Below, piece after piece: positions 1-5,631 of a stretch of 8,452 nt of DNA. Position 1 is the first letter of the stretch. Every line of letters starts with the position of its first letter. The notes beneath the pieces are model-generated. The model was not told where the DNA came from, searched no databases, and saw only the letters and a list, made by a program, of their open reading frames with translations. Source of the stretch: Phycisphaerae bacterium (GTDB lineage Bacteria > Planctomycetota > Phycisphaerae > SM23-33); NCBI GenBank assembly GCA_030628445.1, contig DAOVQV010000045.1:1-8452 (forward strand). The letters run 5' to 3'. The translations under genes were made by a program, and so were the position numbers.

Positions 1-1
1 C

Positions 2-70
2 TGCCCCGCAGACGCGATCGAGAATGCTTTGATGGAAACCGCTGGAAGGGCCTTGGCGGGTGTGTCATAG
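2..70 (+). CDS. Possible C-terminal end of an unidentified plus-strand gene (partial)
   Basis: The reading frame entering at base 2 is open for 22 codons and stops with TAG at 68-70. It reads as a plausible helical protein tail (CPADAIENALMETAGRALAG, then VS). Of the other plus frames, the third closes at once. The first stays open and runs on into the antisense of infA, as expected of a shadow. The tail is too short to assign to a family. If real, this gene is convergent with infA, with about 98 bases between the two stop codons; I see no tRNA or convincing terminator in that gap. The call rests only on the look of the peptide and the stop position, so it is weak. Confidence 0.3.
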   Translation, partial: CPADAIENALMETAGRALAGVS

Positions 71-168
71 TAGTCACAAAGGCACATGCCAGCATGACAC
101 GGAGGACCCGGCCGCATGAGTGCACAACCATCGCGGATTTGCCCCCCACGGCGGGCGATTGGGTCCCG

Positions 169-396
169 CTACCGCTGTCGGTAGACGATCCGCCCCTTGG
201 TCAGGTCATAGGGGCTCAGTTGAACGATTACCTTATCGCCTGGAGTGATGCGGATGTAGTGTCGGCGCATCTTACCGGAGATGTGCCCGATGATCTCATG
301 GGTCGATTCACCCATCTCGATCTGGAGGCGAAACATCGCGTTCGGCAAGGCGGCCTTTACAAGTGCTTCGACCTCTATTACGTCCGCTTTCGGCAT
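169..396 (-). CDS. infA: Translation initiation factor IF-1
   Basis: IF-1 binds the A site of the 30S subunit and works with IF-2 and IF-3 in assembling the initiation complex in the cytoplasm. The 75-residue product is a single S1/OB-fold domain. The hallmark segments are all visible: LPNAMFR near residues 17-23, HISGKMR near 38-44, YIRITPGDKV near 47-56, and the closing SPYDLTKGRIVYR near 61-73. The open frame extends much further upstream, but the ATG at 396-394 is chosen because it begins the family's normal N-terminus (MPK.D.IEVE). It also has an AAGGGG Shine-Dalgarno just upstream and lies downstream of a good promoter. Compared with the 72-residue E. coli protein, it carries three extra residues (EST, about 31-33) in the loop before HISGKMR. 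It is transcribed alone and away from gatCAB, and no rpmJ follows it. Identification is secure. Confidence 0.96.
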   Translation of the reverse strand: MPKADVIEVEALVKAALPNAMFRLQIEMGESTHEIIGHISGKMRRHYIRITPGDKVIVQLSPYDLTKGRIVYRQR

Positions 397-444
397 AAAG
401 CCCCTTACGCCTTCTCGTCTGATGCGGGCTGCTTTCGAACGGAT

Positions 445-473
445 ACTATAACAGGCTCCCGCAGAACCGTCAA
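445..473 (-). promoter_or_regulatory. Sigma70-type promoter of infA
   Basis: On the minus strand, TTGACG (473-468) is followed after exactly 17 bases by TATAGT (450-445). Each box differs from the consensus by one base. Initiation would fall near 438, giving an infA leader of about 40 bases that ends in the AAGGGG ribosome site. The element is seen directly; its activity is inferred. Confidence 0.75.
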
Positions 474-504
474 CGCGCCTAAAACTTTGTAGCGGCGCGA
501 TGCA

Positions 505-533
505 TTGACAATGTCGCCGGTTTGCCCAAAGAT
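505..533 (+). promoter_or_regulatory. Candidate promoter of the gatCAB operon
   Basis: A perfect TTGACA at 505-510 is followed after 17 bases by AAAGAT (528-533). That -10 box is weak, but it keeps the important second A and final T. A transcript would begin near 540 and leave a leader of about 48 bases before gatC. An alternative -10, TATTAT at 556-561, matches better but has no recognisable -35 at the right distance. The -35 box lies 31 bases from the -35 of the opposing infA promoter. Confidence 0.45.
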
Positions 534-588
534 ACGCACCTTGGGGCGCCGCGGTTATTATACGCGCCGCCCGACGGGGACGAAAGCG

Positions 589-888
589 ATGAGCGAGACA
601 ATCGACGCCGATCTGGTGCGCCACATCGGGAAGCTGGCCCGGATTGAGCTCAGCGAGCAGCAGGTGGAGATGTTCGGGCGGCAGATGAGCGACATTCTGG
701 TGTACTTCCACAAGCTTCGCGAACTGGAGACGGAGGACATCGAGCCGATGGCCCACGCGGTTCAGTCCAGCAACGTCTTCGCCGCCGACTGTCCCCAGCC
801 CTCGCTGGGCCCGGACCAGGCCCTCGCCAACGCTCCCCAGCGGGACGGAAACTTCTTCAAGGTCCCCAAAGTCATCGGAGACAGCTAG
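589..888 (+). CDS. gatC: Asp-tRNA(Asn)/Glu-tRNA(Gln) amidotransferase subunit C
   Basis: GatC is the small subunit of the cytoplasmic GatCAB amidotransferase; it wraps around GatA and stabilises its contact with GatB. The 99-residue product has the family pattern: an N-terminal helix with HIGKLARIELSE near 11-22, a helical segment with MSDILVYFHKL, the DIEPMAHAVQ stretch near 51-60, and a tail with the typical APQRDGNFFKVPKVI ending. Length matches the usual 95-105 residues. The frame is open upstream to 505, but the ATG at 589 gives the normal family N-terminus and has a GGGGA ribosome site (576-580) eight bases before it. It is the first gene of the operon, and its stop codon TAG overlaps the GTG start of gatA by one base, which points to translational coupling and matched subunit amounts. 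Confidence 0.95.
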   Translation: MSETIDADLVRHIGKLARIELSEQQVEMFGRQMSDILVYFHKLRELETEDIEPMAHAVQSSNVFAADCPQPSLGPDQALANAPQRDGNFFKVPKVIGDS

Positions 889-2396
889 TGCCCCAGATAC
901 CCACGCTGACGGCCGTCCAGCTCGCCGAGGCGATCGCCTCCGGACAGACCAGCGCCCTGGAGGCGACGCAAGCCTACCTTGCGGCGATCGAAAAACTCGA
1001 ACCGCAGATCGCAGCTTTCAACCAGGTCCTCGCCGACCGGGCCGTCCAGCACGCCAAGAACATCGACGCCAAGCGCCAGTCGCACCAGCACCTCCCGCCC
1101 CTGGCGGGCGTACCCGTCGCCATCAAGGACAACATGTGCACGTCTTACGGGCACACCACATGCTCGTCGAAGATGCTGGCGAATTTCCGCTCGCCGTATA
1201 CGACGACGGCCGTGGCGAAGCTGGAGGCGGCCGGGGCGGTCGTGCTGGGGAAGACCAACCTGGACGAGTTCGCGATGGGCTCGTCGACCGAGAACAGCGC
1301 CTTCGCGGCGACGCACAATCCGTGGGACACCGATCGCGTCCCGGGCGGCTCGTCGGGCGGGTCGGCGGCGGCGGTGGCGGCCCGTGAATGTGCAGCGGCG
1401 CTGGGCTCGGACACCGGCGGTTCGATCCGCCAGCCAGCCGCGATGTGCGGGGTGGTGGGACTCAAGCCCACCTACGGTCGCGTCAGCCGCTACGGCCTGG
1501 TGGCCTATGGGTCGAGCCTGGACCAGATAGGCCCGCTGGCGCGGGACGTTCCCGACGCCGCCCTGCTTACCCAAGTAATCGCCGGGCACGACGCGCGGGA
1601 TTCGACGTCCGTACCCCGCCCGGTCCCGGATTACACCGCCCAGCTCGACGAGCCGATCGAGGGCCTCCGGATCGGGCTGCCGAAGGAATTCTACTCCGAA
1701 GCGTTGGATGAGCAGATCGACGACGCGATCCACAAGGCCGCCGATGCGTACAAATCCGCCGGCGCACAGATCGTCGAAGTGACGCTCCCGCACTCCCGCA
1801 TCGACACCGACGAGGCCGGGCAGCTCAGCTCTTACGCCGTCGCTTGCTATTACATCGTCGCGATGGCCGAAGCCGCCAGCAACCTGGCCCGATACGACGG
1901 GGTCCACTTCGGGCACCGAACGGACGAACCCGTCGGCGACATTATAGAGCTGTACTCCAAGACCCGGTCGGAGGGATTCGGCGAGGAGATCAAACGCCGC
2001 ATCATGCTGGGTACGTTTACGCTGTCGTCCGGATACTACGACGCCTATTACAACAAGGCGTTGAAGGTCCGCCGGTTGATCGCCAACGACTTCACCGAGG
2101 CCTTCAAGACGTGCGACGTGCTGCTGTGCCCGGTGGCCCCGACGACGGCGTTTAAGCTCGGCGAGAAGACCGACGACCCGCTGACGATGTACCTAGCCGA
2201 CATCTACACGATCTCGGTGAATCTCGCCGGCGTCCCGTCGCTTTCGCTCCCGGCGGCCCTGTCGAAAGACAATCTGCCCATCGGGATGCAAATCGTCGGC
2301 CCGCTGTTCAGCGAATCGACACTCTTCCGCGCCGGGCGAATGTACGAGAAGGTCTCGAACGTAGCACGGCTGACGCCTGCTCTGGCCGCATGCTAA
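888..2396 (+). CDS. gatA: Asp-tRNA(Asn)/Glu-tRNA(Gln) amidotransferase subunit A (amidase/glutaminase)
   Basis: GatA hydrolyses glutamine (or asparagine) and supplies the ammonia that GatB uses to amidate Glu-tRNA(Gln) or Asp-tRNA(Asn). The 502-residue protein is a full-length amidase-signature enzyme. The Ser-cisSer-Lys triad is visible: Lys80 (PVAIKDN), Ser155 in PGGSSGGSAAAVAA, and the nucleophile Ser179 in GSDTGGSIRQPA. The 24-residue gap between the two serines equals that of well-studied GatA proteins. Further family landmarks are GKTNLDEFAMGSSTENSAF near 121-139, PTYGRVSRYGLVAYGSSLDQ near 194-213, and a C-terminal PTTAFKLGE followed by NLAGVPSLSLPA. The start is GTG, overlapping the gatC stop (TAGTG), with a GGAG ribosome site at 877-880. 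The next gene, gatB, begins 25 bases after its TAA. Nothing suggests truncation or loss of activity. Confidence 0.97.
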   Translation: MPQIPTLTAVQLAEAIASGQTSALEATQAYLAAIEKLEPQIAAFNQVLADRAVQHAKNIDAKRQSHQHLPPLAGVPVAIKDNMCTSYGHTTCSSKMLANFRSPYTTTAVAKLEAAGAVVLGKTNLDEFAMGSSTENSAFAATHNPWDTDRVPGGSSGGSAAAVAARECAAALGSDTGGSIRQPAAMCGVVGLKPTYGRVSRYGLVAYGSSLDQIGPLARDVPDAALLTQVIAGHDARDSTSVPRPVPDYTAQLDEPIEGLRIGLPKEFYSEALDEQIDDAIHKAADAYKSAGAQIVEVTLPHSRIDTDEAGQLSSYAVACYYIVAMAEAASNLARYDGVHFGHRTDEPVGDIIELYSKTRSEGFGEEIKRRIMLGTFTLSSGYYDAYYNKALKVRRLIANDFTEAFKTCDVLLCPVAPTTAFKLGEKTDDPLTMYLADIYTISVNLAGVPSLSLPAALSKDNLPIGMQIVGPLFSESTLFRAGRMYEKVSNVARLTPALAAC

Positions 2397-2421
2397 GAGA
2401 ATCGATTCACGGAACTATGAC

Positions 2422-3900
2422 ATGATCGACACGAAAGAAACGGTAACGCCCGTAATCGGCCTGGAGATTCACGTGGAGCTGGCGACGGCGACGAAGCTGT
2501 TCTGCCGCTGCCGCAATCGCTTCGGCGATCCACCGAACACCAACGTCTGTCCGATTTGCATCGGTATGCCCGGCGTTCTTCCGGTGATGAACCGCAAGGC
2601 CGTTGAATACTCGATGAAGGTCGCCCTCGCCCTCGGCTGCCAAGTGGCCGCTTTCACCAAGTGGGACCGCAAAAACTACTACTACCCCGACCTGCCGAAG
2701 AACTACCAGATCAGCCAGTACGACTTACCGCTAAGCAGCAACGGGTATCTGGAAGTCCCGCTTGCGGACGGTTCGGCCAAGAAGGTCCGCATCCTCCGGG
2801 CCCACCTGGAAGAGGATGCCGGGAAGAACGTCCACGACAAACCCGGGTTTACCGGCGTTGACCTCAACCGCGTCGGCGTACCGCTGCTGGAGGTCGTCTC
2901 CGAACCTGACATGAACAGCGTCGAGGAGGTGATGGGATACGCGCGGGCGATGCAGCGGTTGGTCCGCTGGTTAGGCGCCTCGGAAGCGAACATGCAGATG
3001 GGCCACATGCGGTTCGAGCCGAACATCAACCTGCACATCGCTCGCGGCGGAGTGACGTACAAGACGCCGATCGTCGAGGTCAAGAACCTCAATAGCTTCC
3101 GGGCGTTGGAGCGAACCGTCGAGTACGAGATCGCCCGCCAGTACGCCCAGTGGGAAGCGGATCCGGACGGTTACTCGATGGGGAAGCTTCAGAAGCAGAA
3201 CCGCGGGTACGACGACGCGACCCAGCAGACCGTCTTCCAGCGGGCAAAGGAAGAGGCGCACGATTACCGCTACTTCCCCGAGCCCGACCTTCATCCCGTG
3301 GTGGTGGACGACGAGTGGCGCGACGAGGTCGCCGCGACGATCGGCGAGCTTCCGCTCGCCCGCCGCGCGCGGTACATGGAGACCTACGAGCTGAGCTTCA
3401 AGCACGCCGATGCACTGACGCAGGATGCGCCGACCGGCGATCTGCTCGACGAGGCCGTCAAGGGCGGGGCCGAGCCGAAGCGCTGTGTGAACCTGCTGCT
3501 GGGACGGGCGGCCGCGCTCGCTAACGAGCGCAACTGCACCATCGCCCAGATCGGGATCACGGCGGGGGGACTCGCCGAGCTGACCAAGATGCTATCCGCC
3601 GGCGACGTCAATGCCACCGCCTCCGGGAAGATCCTTGAGAAAATGATCGCCGCCGATGACTCCCCCCGGCAGATCGCCCAGGCCCAGGGCCTGCTGGTGG
3701 TGCGGGACGCTGGGCAAATCGAGGTTTGGGTGGACGAAGCCATCGCCGCCAATCCGCAAGCGGCCCAAGACGCCAGGGCCGGTGGGAAGAAACAGAAGAG
3801 GGCATTCGGGTTCCTCATGGGGCAGGTAATGCAGAAATCCAAGGGCGCGGCCGATCCGGCCCGGGTAAAGCAGTTGTTACAACAGAAGCTGGGGCCCTGA
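2422..3900 (+). CDS. gatB: Asp-tRNA(Asn)/Glu-tRNA(Gln) amidotransferase subunit B
   Basis: GatB binds the mischarged tRNA, activates its aspartyl or glutamyl carboxylate with ATP, and transfers ammonia tunnelled from GatA. The 492-residue product is full length. An N-terminal GLEIHVEL segment (13-20) starts the kinase-like catalytic domain. Cys28, Cys30, Cys43 and Cys46 (CRC and CPIC) form the zinc-site pattern seen in bacterial GatB. The signature WDRKNYYYPDLPKNYQISQYD is near 81-101 and DLNRVGVPLLEVVSEPD near 147-163. From about residue 350 on is the helical GatB/YqeY-type tRNA-binding tail with AGGLAELTKML and a final FGFLMGQVMQKSKGAADP. The ATG at 2422 fits the family N-terminus; the ribosome site is weak (GGA at 2411-2413). 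It is third in the operon. I see no terminator after its stop, so readthrough into the next gene is possible. Confidence 0.97.
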   Translation: MIDTKETVTPVIGLEIHVELATATKLFCRCRNRFGDPPNTNVCPICIGMPGVLPVMNRKAVEYSMKVALALGCQVAAFTKWDRKNYYYPDLPKNYQISQYDLPLSSNGYLEVPLADGSAKKVRILRAHLEEDAGKNVHDKPGFTGVDLNRVGVPLLEVVSEPDMNSVEEVMGYARAMQRLVRWLGASEANMQMGHMRFEPNINLHIARGGVTYKTPIVEVKNLNSFRALERTVEYEIARQYAQWEADPDGYSMGKLQKQNRGYDDATQQTVFQRAKEEAHDYRYFPEPDLHPVVVDDEWRDEVAATIGELPLARRARYMETYELSFKHADALTQDAPTGDLLDEAVKGGAEPKRCVNLLLGRAAALANERNCTIAQIGITAGGLAELTKMLSAGDVNATASGKILEKMIAADDSPRQIAQAQGLLVVRDAGQIEVWVDEAIAANPQAAQDARAGGKKQKRAFGFLMGQVMQKSKGAADPARVKQLLQQKLGP

Positions 3901-3916
3901 TAGGCCGAAAAAACTA

Positions 3917-3946
3917 TTGACGATTCTTGGGGGTATCTAAGATACT
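3917..3946 (+). promoter_or_regulatory. Candidate promoter for the membrane coiled-coil gene
   Basis: TTGACG (3917-3922) is followed after 18 bases by GATACT (3941-3946), which matches four of six -10 positions. It sits in the 187-base gap after gatB. Initiation near 3953 would give a leader of about 135 bases before the ATG at 4088, long enough to hold the foldable segment at 3984-4039. Only the sequence match supports this. Confidence 0.45.
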
Positions 3947-3983
3947 GCATATTGGAGAGGTAAGGACAAAAGGTAGGATAGGA

Positions 3984-4039
3984 GCCCGGCCGGGCAAACC
4001 TCATGGCCTCCATGTGATCTTATGCTGTCGGCCCGGCTG
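3984..4039 (+). other. Foldable segment in the 5' leader of the membrane coiled-coil gene
   Basis: Bases 3987-3995 can pair with 4031-4039 in a 9-base-pair stem (core GCCGGGC with GCCCGGC, one G-T wobble). The 35-base loop contains a second small hairpin, CATGG (4002-4006) with CCATG (4010-4014). The 5' arm also lies in a perfect 12-base palindrome (3984-3995), so it has an alternative partner. There is no T-run after the structure, so it is not an intrinsic terminator. It does not match a riboswitch class that I recognise. The pairing is seen by eye, and its formation in RNA is inference. Confidence 0.3.
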
Positions 4040-4087
4040 ACCCGCCACCATCACAGATAGCTGTAGTCTTTTTGAGGAGTCAGTCCC

Positions 4088-5491
4088 ATGGCACGGGTTA
4101 TTCAGCAACGCACCAGCCCGCCGTATCTGGCGATCGTTTTCGTCTTCCTGTTCCTTGTCGCCCTTACACTGGCGATACTGTTCTATCTGGGCGGCGACAA
4201 AGCCAAGAAGCAAAACGCCGAAAACGTCGATCTGCTGGCGAAACTGGTATCCACCAGCGAGCGTAACGAGACCGCAATTCAGAAGCTGACCAACACCGCC
4301 GCCACCAGCAGGCCCCGCGTGACGGTGGTCGGTCAACTGTCGAATCGGATCCGCCAGCTGGCCAAGGCGATGATCGGCGAGGAAGAAACCACGGGCATGA
4401 ACTCGCTGAAGCGCGGCGAGGAGGCCCTCAAACAGGCCGAAGAGCTTCTGGCGAGGGCGGACCAATCGGGGGGACTGGCGGGCCAGTTGACGGACGCCTT
4501 AGAGAAGCAGGACAAGGGGGCCAAGGAACTGAAGAACCTAAAGGCCCAGCTTGCGCTGAAGACCGGCGAACTGCAAAAGAAACAGAAGCAAGTCGACCAG
4601 CTCAGCGCCGAGCAGAAGGCCTCCCTTGACAGGCTCCGCGGTCAGTTCACCGACGTGGACAAGCAAGCCCACCAGCGCGAGACCGACCATCAGACAAAGC
4701 TAAAGGCCGCCGAGGACGAGTGGAGGCGCATCCGAGCGGACCTGGACGCAAATATCGCGGAAAAGGCCCAGCAGATCGAACAGTTGCGGATCCAGTTCCA
4801 GCAGGCACAGGCAGAAAACGTGCGGTTGCGCAAGCAGATCGGCGAAGCAAGCACCCCCCAGGAGACGGTCGCCCCCCAACCGGATGGACAGATCCTGGAG
4901 ATCATGGAGAACCGGGACTTCTGCTACATCAATATCGGGAAGGACCACAGGGTCCGCCCGGGCCACAACTTCGCCGTCTATCCGCGCAGCGGGATTCCCA
5001 AGGACGGGTCGGACAAGGGGAAGATCGTTGTGGTCAACGTGAAGGCGAACGTCAGCGGGTGTAGAATCGTTTCGCAGAAAAAGGGCGATCCGGTCGTCGT
5101 GGGTGATCTGGTCGGTAACGTCGCATTCGATCCGACCAGGACGTACACGTTCGTGGTCGAAGGTTACTTCGACCTTCACGGGACTCAGCGGCCCAGCGCC
5201 CTGGGCACCGAAGAGGTAAAGACGCTCATCAGGCGACACGGCGGTAAGATTATCGATGAGCTGAACATCCAGACGGACTTTTTGGTCCTGGGCTCGGATC
5301 CCGTTCGGCCGCTCAAGCCCAGGCCTGAGGACCCGCCGGCCACCCTGGCCGTCTACACCGAGCGGAAGAAAACCTATGACAACTACAACAGCGTCAAGAC
5401 CCAGGCCCAGGAAATGAACGTCCCGATTCTGACGACGAACAAGTTTCTGTCGTTCATCGGTTACTCGCCCACACGAGGACTCGGCGAGTAA
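4088..5491 (+). CDS. Membrane-anchored coiled-coil protein with FlgT-C-like and BRCT-like C-terminal modules
   Basis: Function unknown; I do not recognise a named family for the whole 467-residue protein. A hydrophobic helix at about 13-35 is a clear membrane anchor and has no signal-peptidase site. Topology is ambiguous, because basic residues flank both sides. Residues about 40-98 are helical, and about 105-255 form a charged, heptad-rich coiled coil dense in K, E, Q and L. Residues about 266-347 (DFCYINIGKDHRVRPGHNF, later KGKIVVVNVKANVSG, then VVVGDLVG) resemble the SH3-like C-terminal domain of FlgT. Residues about 352-459 have BRCT landmarks: strand TFVVEGYF, HGGKI at 384-388, TDFLVLGSD at 396-404, helix SVKTQAQEMNVPILTTNKFLSF. 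The ATG has a strong GAGGAG ribosome site at 4074-4079. It lies after gatB with its own candidate promoter and ends at a good terminator, so it is probably a separate unit. The gene call is firm; the domain calls are by eye. Confidence 0.9.
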   Translation: MARVIQQRTSPPYLAIVFVFLFLVALTLAILFYLGGDKAKKQNAENVDLLAKLVSTSERNETAIQKLTNTAATSRPRVTVVGQLSNRIRQLAKAMIGEEETTGMNSLKRGEEALKQAEELLARADQSGGLAGQLTDALEKQDKGAKELKNLKAQLALKTGELQKKQKQVDQLSAEQKASLDRLRGQFTDVDKQAHQRETDHQTKLKAAEDEWRRIRADLDANIAEKAQQIEQLRIQFQQAQAENVRLRKQIGEASTPQETVAPQPDGQILEIMENRDFCYINIGKDHRVRPGHNFAVYPRSGIPKDGSDKGKIVVVNVKANVSGCRIVSQKKGDPVVVGDLVGNVAFDPTRTYTFVVEGYFDLHGTQRPSALGTEEVKTLIRRHGGKIIDELNIQTDFLVLGSDPVRPLKPRPEDPPATLAVYTERKKTYDNYNSVKTQAQEMNVPILTTNKFLSFIGYSPTRGLGE

Positions 5492-5516
5492 CCCCAAGCC
5501 CCGCAGCGGAACATCC

Positions 5517-5550
5517 ACGGGCGGTCCTGCGAGGGGCCGCCCGTTTTCTT
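5517..5550 (+). terminator. Intrinsic (Rho-independent) terminator
   Basis: ACGGGCGG (5517-5524) pairs perfectly with CCGCCCGT (5537-5544). Three further inner pairs, one of them G-T, extend the stem to 11 base pairs around a 6-base loop. The T-rich tract TTTTCTT follows at 5544-5550. It begins about 25 bases after the stop of the membrane coiled-coil gene and separates that gene from the aminotransferase. Confidence 0.85.
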
Positions 5551-5574
5551 GCTCGAATTCCAGTCAATTAGGCT

Positions 5575-5602
5575 TTGCGAGGCGAACGCGGTTCTGTACT
5601 CT
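5575..5602 (+). promoter_or_regulatory. Weak candidate promoter for the aminotransferase gene
   Basis: TTGCGA (5575-5580) and TACTCT (5597-5602) are separated by 16 bases. The -10 match is poor (three of six), and the call rests mainly on position: it lies between a strong terminator and a gene that needs its own transcription start. Initiation near 5609 would leave a short leader containing the AAGGAG ribosome site at 5620-5625. Confidence 0.25.
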
Positions 5603-5631
5603 ACGCCCGATCCGTATCGAAGGAGTAACCG

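Noticed and set aside
1..131. A minus-strand frame open from an ATG at 131 to the left edge, which could follow infA
   Set aside because: The peptide is rich in Arg, His and Pro, has no ribosome site and does not resemble L36 or another usual infA neighbour; the plus-strand tail at 2-70 looks more protein-like.
71..168. Possible tRNA or terminator between the left-edge gene and infA
   Set aside because: No T-loop motif or cloverleaf pairing, and only 4-5 base-pair stems with loops that are too small or no T-run.
94..492. A 132-codon plus-strand open frame across infA
   Set aside because: It is antisense to the unmistakable IF-1 sequence and its promoter.
505..588. An upstream extension of gatC to the ATG at 505
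   Set aside because: The added 28 residues are not family-like, the ATG falls within the candidate -35 region, and the internal ATG at 589 has a proper ribosome site.
885..1916. A 343-codon open frame on the minus strand opposite gatA
   Set aside because: It lies wholly antisense to a well-conserved gatA and is rich in Arg, Gly and Val, as expected of a GC-rich shadow frame; it shows no family motif.
2417..2425. A Met-Thr-stop mini-frame (ATGACATGA) overlapping the gatB start
   Set aside because: The upstream GGA is only three bases from this ATG and eight from the gatB ATG, so the ribosome site serves gatB; the mini-frame is most likely chance.
4050..4075. Terminator-like run (ACAG, ATAG loop, CTGT, then a T-rich stretch) just before the coiled-coil gene
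   Set aside because: The stem is only four AT-containing pairs and the T-run is displaced and runs into the ribosome site.
3984..4080. Cyclic-di-GMP (GEMM) riboswitch, suggested by GGGCAAACC at 3992-4000
   Set aside because: The required GACGCAAAGCC-type core and the rest of the two-helix architecture are absent; a single short match is not enough.
4700..5518. A 272-codon open frame on the minus strand opposite the coiled-coil gene
   Set aside because: It would start inside the terminator region, has no ribosome site that I can see, and mirrors codon bias of the plus-strand gene.
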